From Schizochytrium sp. CCTCC M209059 (lineage: Eukaryota; Sar; Bigyra; Thraustochytrida; Thraustochytriidae), in contig KN805410.1 in the NCBI GenBank assembly GCA_000818945.1, forward strand, positions 1 to 64,000: DNA of 64,000 nucleotides. Reading direction: 5' to 3'. Each line of letters begins with the position of its first letter. Within the stretch, counting starts at the first letter, position 1. The notes below the pieces were generated by a model. It was not told where the DNA came from. It saw only the letters and a program-made list of their open reading frames with translations, and ran no database searches. Both the position numbers and the translations under genes were made by a program. Shown one piece after another: positions 58,557 to 64,000 of this stretch.

Positions 58557-58705
58557 AAAATTGCGTGATGTGCACTCTTATACCATTTTAGCATTTTAAG
58601 CCTTGACCTCGCGATCGATCACTTGACGATGTGTCATAATTCGCAATTGCATCTTTGAACATTTTTTGTTTTTATTTGTGGTAAAAGTTCAGGTAAGAGC
58701 CATGG

Positions 58706-59569
58706 CTAGGTTTCGTGCATGTAGGTGGTTCCAATGAACATGGAGGCCATCGTTCGCTTCTTTTTTCTGTCGTGCCACAGATAATGAACATTCAGAGAAA
58801 TATGCACAAAAAGGAGACTCACAATCCCGCCGACGAGAAATCCAAGCTCGCGGAATTTGCCTTCATCGATGAAAGGATCGAAGAAATCCTGCATACGCAT
58901 GCGCTTGTACTGAGCCTCTGGTGTTGGGAAGATGAGAACATGACGAAATCTTGCAAATCTCGTCAGCTGAACGATGCCATAGATGAAGCCGAAAATAGAG
59001 CCAACAAATGCTGCAGCCTGAATATAGTAAAGAAAATTCAGTGGATAGCGGTGCGGAAATCGTTTGTCGGTGACGCGGACCATGACAACTGTCATGTAAA
59101 TAAAGATCGCGAGCACCGTTGCCATGGTCAGGTAAATAAAAGCCTCAATGAGTGACCATCCGAGCCATGCGTGGTATCTCAACAAAAAGTTTTCGTCGAT
59201 GGTCATATTATGTTCGCCGAAAGAGTCGCTCAAAATGCGTTCGCTACGATCGATTTCCCTTTTGGAAAAGGTGCCTGGCGTCTGACCGTTAGCGAGATAG
59301 AGTTCGTAGCCACCAACTACAGCCTGCGCAAGCACTTTCGATTCGCTTAGAGAAGGCTTCTCGGTATTGTTGGCCAAGAGTGCGGCTATTGTAGTGGCAA
59401 AGAAGAGAGAAGTTGCGAGCACGAGAACATAGGAGCGCTTCTCGACGATGCGAAAGTCGAGATCCAAGGCACGCGCGTCGAAAATGGCGACAAAGCGAGC
59501 TAGACCAGCGTCGGCATACCTCAGCACCCGCGACAAGCTCCACGCCTCCTTTTCTGTCTCAGACGTCAT
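58706..59569 (-). CDS. Four-helix membrane protein, family X copy 1
   Basis: The first ATG is at 59569 (287 residues). Helix 1 (about 40-60, VLVLATSLFFATTIAALLAN) follows the conserved lead FDARALDLDFRIVEKR. A soluble loop (65-120) with TPGTFSKREIDR comes next, then helices near 135-155 (IEAFIYLTMATVLAIFIYMT), 180-200 (YYIQAAAFVGSIFGFIYGIV) and 245-265 (VGGIVSLLFVHISLNVHYLW). The protein at 60.7-61.7 kb is homologous over its length: DARxLDLDF, TPGxxSxxEID, LNxLYYxQA, YxRMRMQDxxDP. I do not recognise the family. The two copies are divergently transcribed and separated by about 1.1 kb. Confidence 0.8.
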   Translation of the reverse strand: MTSETEKEAWSLSRVLRYADAGLARFVAIFDARALDLDFRIVEKRSYVLVLATSLFFATTIAALLANNTEKPSLSESKVLAQAVVGGYELYLANGQTPGTFSKREIDRSERILSDSFGEHNMTIDENFLLRYHAWLGWSLIEAFIYLTMATVLAIFIYMTVVMVRVTDKRFPHRYPLNFLYYIQAAAFVGSIFGFIYGIVQLTRFARFRHVLIFPTPEAQYKRMRMQDFFDPFIDEGKFRELGFLVGGIVSLLFVHISLNVHYLWHDRKKKRTMASMFIGTTYMHET

Positions 59570-60656
59570 TTTTTGCAATGCGTCGTTCAATCCGTTCGCC
59601 AGAGCCTAGTTTTCGCTTTGCTACATGCACGATCGTTCAGGGTCTGCTGAAGGCAAGAAGACCAAATTCATCCCTCGAAAGCGTGAGCAATGACCCCGTC
59701 CGTAGGTAGCTAGTTGCTAAGTCGCCTCAAGTCCATTCGATAGCCAGGGTGGGGGGGGGTACCCGGTTCTTCTTCCGCGGAAGTCGCATTACCCCGCGAT
59801 TTTCCAAAGGCGCCACCGCAAGAAGTGTTCGCACGACCCCCGCCCTGCTTCGCCTATAAACCCATCTATTTATCCATCCATCCCGGACGCCTTTTCTTCA
59901 CATCGCTCTCCCCACTTCAGGCGATCTTCTTCACCGCGATCAGCGCGATCATCGCGAGCACCACTACCACCGGCCACGGCAACAGCTCAGGTTCTCTGGA
60001 TCCAGCCTTGTGAAAGCTCGCGGCGCGATCAAAGGTCCACCACCACAGCAGGTTCTCGATGGGGTGCGAGGATCGGTCCCGCTGTCCTTAACAGAACAAA
60101 AGGCTCTGTTAGGCCTTCTCGATGTCTTCTTCCATGAAGAAGAGAGCGAGCGTCCTGGAGAACTTATCGACCGGACGGACCCCAACGTGGAGGGAGACGC
60201 GCTGTCGCCCTGCCATGCTCCCACGCGGGAGCAGCAAGCCGGGCGCGAGCCGCAGCCGGGACGCGTCTCGAGGCCGATGGCCGCGTTGACGGGCCCGGCG
60301 TCGAGAGCGTGCAGCCTGGCGTGGAGATGAGCGGAGGTTGACCTTATCGTGTTACTAAACTTGCGCACGAAGAGGGTGTGCACTTACAGTTAGCGGGCGG
60401 GGGAGAGCCCACCCACGTTCGCCGATCCGTCCATATCCAGGGAGGGATTGACCCGTACTCGTGCGTGCGTAGTGTCTGCTTAGCGCAAATTTTCCATGGA
60501 GCGCGTACCCCGAGGACCCCGAGGACCTCGAGGACCTCGACGGCTGCAAAGAGGAAGCGCCTGAGTGACGGTGAGGAGAACCCCTGCGCGCGTGCGGGAC
60601 AAACAGCAAACAGCAAACGCAAAGCAGCACCCGCGACCGCTAGATAGATCGACTGC
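59570..60656. promoter_or_regulatory. Divergent promoter region of family X
   Basis: About 1.1 kb between two divergent paralogues. It has a G-run (near 59750-59758), a GCCTATAAACCC TATA-like site (about 59850), and 9-base CGAGGACCC/T units (about 60511-60540). A plus-strand frame at 60010-60330 has no ATG and no recognised domain; it may be an exon of an unseen gene, but I cannot support it. Confidence 0.5.
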
Positions 60657-61709
60657 TTGATCGACAGATTGAATGGCCGAAGAAGAAGAACAAAGGGAAC
60701 AAACCAAGCAGTAGCAAGGACTGTCAAGAGCAAGAACAACTTGAAGGTTGGAAAGAAAGCATTCGTGAACTGTACACCGGAAAAGCAGAACTCGTGCAAG
60801 ACAGCGATAAATACGGCGTGTTTGCCGGTGACGACTGTCTTTGGCATCCTTTCACGCTTCTTCTCGCATGCGGAATTATACTTCGCAAGGATCATCGGCA
60901 TTATCGATGCGCGCGTGCTAGACCTCGACTTTCACTTAATCGAGAAGCGCTTGAACCTGCTCGTCCTCGCGACATCGCTGCTCTTTGGTGCGACGGCTGC
61001 GGCTATCTTTGCTGACCCGATCGCCCGACCCACTGCAGATGTGTACTTTGAGATTGCGGAGCACTATCTAGGGGCTGCCAAGCAATACAAGGATGAAGGC
61101 TATACTCCAGGTATGTACTCGCAAAGCGAGATCGACGCAATTGAACAATTGATGGTGATGACCGACGGAAATTTTACCGAGGCCAACGCGGAGTACTGGC
61201 AGAAGAGTATTTTGGCGGACTACTACAACCAGATGGGAGCGGTGATCATTGAGTCATATACCTACCTAATGACTGCAATCATCTTTTCTATCGTGACATA
61301 TTTCACTGTTGTGATGATGCGAAACCCCAAGCCGCATGAGGAAAAAGCGCACGTCCAACCTGATGTGCCAGGTGGAGAATTTTCGGATACAAAGTCGGAG
61401 ACTGGCGACGTGAAGAAGCAGAGCCGGTTCCCGCTCAATGTACTGTACTACTGCCAGGCGTTTAGCTTCTTCTTTTCCGTCTTTGCGTTTGTGTTTGGTT
61501 CGCTGCAGCTCATTAGGTTTGCAAAGTGGAGGCTTATTTTCACCTATTCGTCCACGGTGACGCAGTATTATCGTATGAGGATGCAGGACGTGTACGATCC
61601 CTACGTTGTCGGCGGCCAACTCAAGGCACCTGGTTTCATCGTGATCTTTATCATTCTTCTCTTGAGTTTCGCCGTCATCAACAACCTTCCGAGGTTTACC
61701 ATGATATGA
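60657..61709 (+). CDS. Four-helix membrane protein, family X copy 2 (start unresolved)
   Basis: The frame from 60657 to 61709 lacks any ATG before residue ~170, yet homology to the copy at 58706-59569 begins near DARVLDLDFHLIEKR (about residue 85). A first exon must therefore lie upstream; an ATG at 60673 in another frame starts MAEEEEQREQTKQ before a stop, and could be exon 1, but I could not find a join that fits both sites and length. Membrane segments match copy 1: LLVLATSLLFGATAAAIF, YLMTAIIFSIVTYFTVVM, YYCQAFSFFFSVFAFVFGSL, and GFIVIFIILLLSFAVI. The loop between helices 2 and 3 is longer and acidic. Family unknown. Confidence 0.7.
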   Translation: MIDRLNGRRRRTKGTNQAVARTVKSKNNLKVGKKAFVNCTPEKQNSCKTAINTACLPVTTVFGILSRFFSHAELYFARIIGIIDARVLDLDFHLIEKRLNLLVLATSLLFGATAAAIFADPIARPTADVYFEIAEHYLGAAKQYKDEGYTPGMYSQSEIDAIEQLMVMTDGNFTEANAEYWQKSILADYYNQMGAVIIESYTYLMTAIIFSIVTYFTVVMMRNPKPHEEKAHVQPDVPGGEFSDTKSETGDVKKQSRFPLNVLYYCQAFSFFFSVFAFVFGSLQLIRFAKWRLIFTYSSTVTQYYRMRMQDVYDPYVVGGQLKAPGFIVIFIILLLSFAVINNLPRFTMI

Positions 61710-62404
61710 TTCTCAAGAGAACCCTTTCGGAAATGTACGTTGGTTACAAGTTCTTGCGTCACAATCCGATCGTTCCGAAGAAGGAAGCTGCGCGCACTTC
61801 GAGCCGATCCTTGGGGCCTTAAAAAAAACAAAAGAAAATGCGTATCGAAAAGAGCTGCATTTCCGCGAGTGATTTGTTGGATTTCGTGCTTGAATGGTTG
61901 ACAATTGTCACACCGCAAACACAAGAAAACATGTTCTAGGCCTATTGTTCTTACCTTGCCATTCTCTTGACGGTTGAGCCACGAACTTGCATCTTGATAA
62001 TCTCCATTTGAGAAACTCGTCGCATCATGCGACCTTGTCTCTCATTTTCGATGGTGAAATTCAACGCAATAGCTAAAGGGGATCATGCAGCCAAGCAGCC
62101 AGCTCAGGCTAGGCATTGGAAACCACCTGCCTTTCTTAACTCCGCCGGGACCTGAGAGACCTGAGAGACCTGAGACTCGCAAGCGGCTTGCTCGAATTTG
62201 GGGCGCCGAGAGTTCCGTGGCGACATCAATCCAAGAACACACAACGACGACCAGCGTACGACGCGGAGACGCGGAGCGCAACGGACAGCAGGCAGGGCGG
62301 AGACCTAGCTGCGGCACGGCACCGGGACAAGGGAGAGCGGCGCGGAGGTGCGGACACCTCGAGAGAGGCCGTCGGCTCGCCGCGCAGCACAAAGAGCAAG
62401 AAGC
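61710..62404. promoter_or_regulatory. Intergenic / promoter region
   Basis: 695 bases: AT-rich 3' flank, then a GC-rich promoter with three ACCTGAGAG units (about 62149-62175). No gene seen. Confidence 0.55.
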
Positions 62405-63163
62405 ATGGACGACGACCTCGAGGGCGACCAGCAGGCGTCGCGCAACGCGACGCTGCTCGGAGACAGCGTGGAAGTGCGCACGCGGCTAGAGTACATCAAG
62501 GACCGCATCACGAAAGGACCTGTGCCGCTCAAGGGCATTTGCTTGGTGAGCTGCTGCGTGGCGATCGCCTTTGATGCCTTTGCGCTGATTGCAGACTTTT
62601 TCACGATCCACCCAATGAAATTTATCCTGACCTTGTATGCAGCGACCTTTGCGTTCCTGGGCCTGCTGCTCGAGTTCAATCACATGTACTGTGGCCCGCT
62701 CAAGGCATGGATCAATGTCTGGCTCAAGTTGTTGACGCGAGTTTGGGGCCGCGGCCTCTTTTACATTTTCGCCGGCGGGATTCACCTCTCGCTCAAGGGG
62801 CTCTTTGGCTATTTGTGCGGGTTTACGCTTTTGGGGAGCGGCATCGCCTGCCTCATTGTCTCTCGTGTGGCTTCTCGCAAGCTTACTAAGCTCCACGACC
62901 GAATTGTTCAGGGTCACACGGACGATCTCGTCTATGTGCGCCAGGTATTCAACCGCTACGACAAGGACAATAATGGTTCGCTCTCGGTCCCCGAGCTGGC
63001 TGCTTGCTGCAAGGAGCTAGGTACGGACTTCGCGGCGAACGAGCTTGTGGCCATTTTTGAATACCTGGACAAGGACTTTTCTGGCAAGCTCTCGTACGAA
63101 GAATTCGAGCGATGGTGGACTGGTGCCGACAGCGTCGCCTACGATCGCGTCCCAATGGTTTAA
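62405..63163 (+). CDS. COPI-associated membrane protein with two EF-hands
   Basis: From ATG 62405 the protein is 252 residues. Residues 35-165 hold four hydrophobic segments: GICLVSCCVAIAFDAFALIA, FILTLYAATFAFLGLLLEF, RGLFYIFAGGIHLSLKGLFG and GFTLLGSGIACLIVS. The order and the RGLFYIFAGG motif fit the COPI-associated (TVP15-like) family of Golgi membrane proteins. Two full EF-hand loops follow, with correct spacing: DKDNNGSLSVPEL (about 185-197) and DKDFSGKLSYEEF (about 221-233), so the tail should bind Ca2+. Fusion to EF-hands is seen in some protist homologues as far as I recall, but is not the yeast architecture. Golgi location and Ca2+-regulated traffic are inference. Confidence 0.8.
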   Translation: MDDDLEGDQQASRNATLLGDSVEVRTRLEYIKDRITKGPVPLKGICLVSCCVAIAFDAFALIADFFTIHPMKFILTLYAATFAFLGLLLEFNHMYCGPLKAWINVWLKLLTRVWGRGLFYIFAGGIHLSLKGLFGYLCGFTLLGSGIACLIVSRVASRKLTKLHDRIVQGHTDDLVYVRQVFNRYDKDNNGSLSVPELAACCKELGTDFAANELVAIFEYLDKDFSGKLSYEEFERWWTGADSVAYDRVPMV

Positions 63164-63414
63164 ACTTTCTTTTTTTCTTTTTGAAATCAATTCTGGCCAA
63201 GTTTCTTGTATGACAGACGCAATTTTGCATTGTTGGAGAATTCTTCTTTTAATAAAAATAACAATACATCCAATTCTTGCAGTTCCTTTTTTCCTTTCCT
63301 TTCCCCCATTTTCGTTTCACCCAAAAATACACATCTTTCTCTTTTTTCTCAAAATTTTCTATTCTTCTCCACTTCCTCACGAGGGCCAGGGAATTTGCTT
63401 TTTGTCAAAAGGTT
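63164..63414. other. Convergent intergenic region
   Basis: T/C-rich 3' flank (many TTTTC and TTCC tracts) between two facing genes. No gene seen. Confidence 0.6.
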
Positions 63415-64000
63415 TCATGGCTTTTTGCAGGCCTGTGTTCCTGGCTCACTGGAATTGCCGGAAACAGAGGTCGACGTGGTCGCAGGGACCGCCTTATGCA
63501 CAGGGTGAGGAACCGGATGCGGCGGCCTGGTTGCGACCACTTTGGCGGTATCAATATCGCTCGCGCTGGCCGCACGAGCACCATTGGTGTTTTTGTTGTC
63601 ATTGTTATTGTTACTAGCGCCACCCTTGTGTTGGGATTTTGGATCAGGCCCCAAGCTGCCGGCAGAAGCGGAAACACTTGGTTTCTCTTCCTTTGGGGGA
63701 GCACGCAAGAGCTCACCAGAAGGATCCTCGGCCCTTTGCGCGGGCGAAGAGGGCGCTGGGCCCGTGCGCGACATTTTCCGCTTGTCGCGAACAAAGACTG
63801 AGGCCGCAACCTCTTGCAGAATGAACTGCTCCTCGTCAGCATAGGCGCAGAGCGAAAGGTCGTCGCCCGAGCGAGCTGTTTCGTCAATGGCTCGGCAGGT
63901 GACCGCCAGAATCTCCTGCAGCGAGCGTGCGCCGCGAAAGACCCCAGCGCTTATGAGCGCAAAGGCGACGCGGCGAAGCTTGTGTTTGTGCGCGAGCTCG
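63415..64000 (-). CDS. Macro-domain protein, C-terminal part (5' end outside window)
   Basis: The frame enters at the window edge and ends at 63415. The first 75 visible residues resemble the end of a macro domain: KLRRVAFALISAGVFRGARS (the loop that surrounds the distal ribose/phosphate, normally SxGxFG-like), then SLQEILAVTCRAIDE and a closing strand/helix (LSLCAYADEEQFILQEVAAS). Macro domains bind or hydrolyse ADP-ribose groups; the residues that decide catalysis lie upstream of the window. After the domain there are about 115 residues of Ser/Pro/Asn/Lys-rich tail (with an Asn run), probably disordered. Confidence 0.7.
   Translation of the reverse strand, partial: ELAHKHKLRRVAFALISAGVFRGARSLQEILAVTCRAIDETARSGDDLSLCAYADEEQFILQEVAASVFVRDKRKMSRTGPAPSSPAQRAEDPSGELLRAPPKEEKPSVSASAGSLGPDPKSQHKGGASNNNNDNKNTNGARAASASDIDTAKVVATRPPHPVPHPVHKAVPATTSTSVSGNSSEPGTQACKKP

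Noticed and set aside
60010..60330. Plus-strand frame between the family X genes
   Set aside because: No ATG start and no recognised domain; possibly an exon, but without splice evidence.
1..64000. tRNA, rRNA, CRISPR arrays, transposases and integrases
   Set aside because: I looked for T-loop consensus strings, regular spacer-repeat arrays and transposase motifs and found none; the tandem repeats are microsatellites or minisatellites without spacers.

Overview
The window looks like nuclear DNA of a GC-rich, gene-dense, intron-poor protist. I infer a stramenopile of the labyrinthulomycete/thraustochytrid kind. The eukaryotic evidence is: a DNA polymerase delta small subunit, a COPI-associated membrane protein, an EDR2-type DUF1336 protein, an ABCG transporter, C2/IQ, ankyrin, TPR, PDZ and EF-hand proteins, two clear GT-AG introns (5168-5286 and 13076-13403), no operon-style spacing, and short-unit microsatellites between genes. 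The lineage is inference from gene content and architecture; no marker in the window settles it.

Layout. 1-7.9 kb: the 3' part of a restriction-endonuclease/kinase-like (Crinkler-type) gene, two small membrane proteins, a Pro/Gln-rich protein, a two-exon histidine phosphatase and an ankyrin-membrane protein. 7.9-10.9 kb: a 3 kb stretch with no convincing gene. 10.9-19.5 kb: an orphan membrane protein, an acidic coiled-coil protein, a Cys-motif protein with one intron, an AIG1/FAR-17a-like membrane protein, a tRNA m7G methyltransferase and a membrane-anchored papain-like protease. 19.5-27.5 kb: a LacZ-type beta-galactosidase and a large protein joining a PIN/FEN-like domain to six copies of a winged-helix-like repeat. 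27.9 kb: an assembly gap. 29-42.9 kb: a giant C2/IQ protein, a coiled-coil protein, an ankyrin-TPR protein, the Pol delta small subunit, a PDZ-membrane protein and a DUF1336 protein. 43.4-53.8 kb: a fusion of a NOTUM/pectinacetylesterase-like ectodomain to an ABCG half-transporter, a URC1-type GTP cyclohydrolase II homologue and an EF-hand protein with a 33-residue repeat. 54-63.2 kb: a membrane-protein island with two tandem paralogues of an unrecognised polytopic family (one frameshifted), two divergent copies of a four-helix family, and a COPI-associated protein carrying two EF-hands. The window ends inside a macro-domain gene.

The genes do not form one pathway; most are single-exon and transcribed independently. 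Several encode Ca2+/lipid or membrane functions (C2, EF-hand, COPI-associated, DUF1336, polytopic families), but a shared role is speculation. The best candidates for something undescribed are the ABC fusion whose ectodomain has lost its catalytic serine, the PIN-plus-six-repeat protein, and the tandem membrane families at 54-62 kb.
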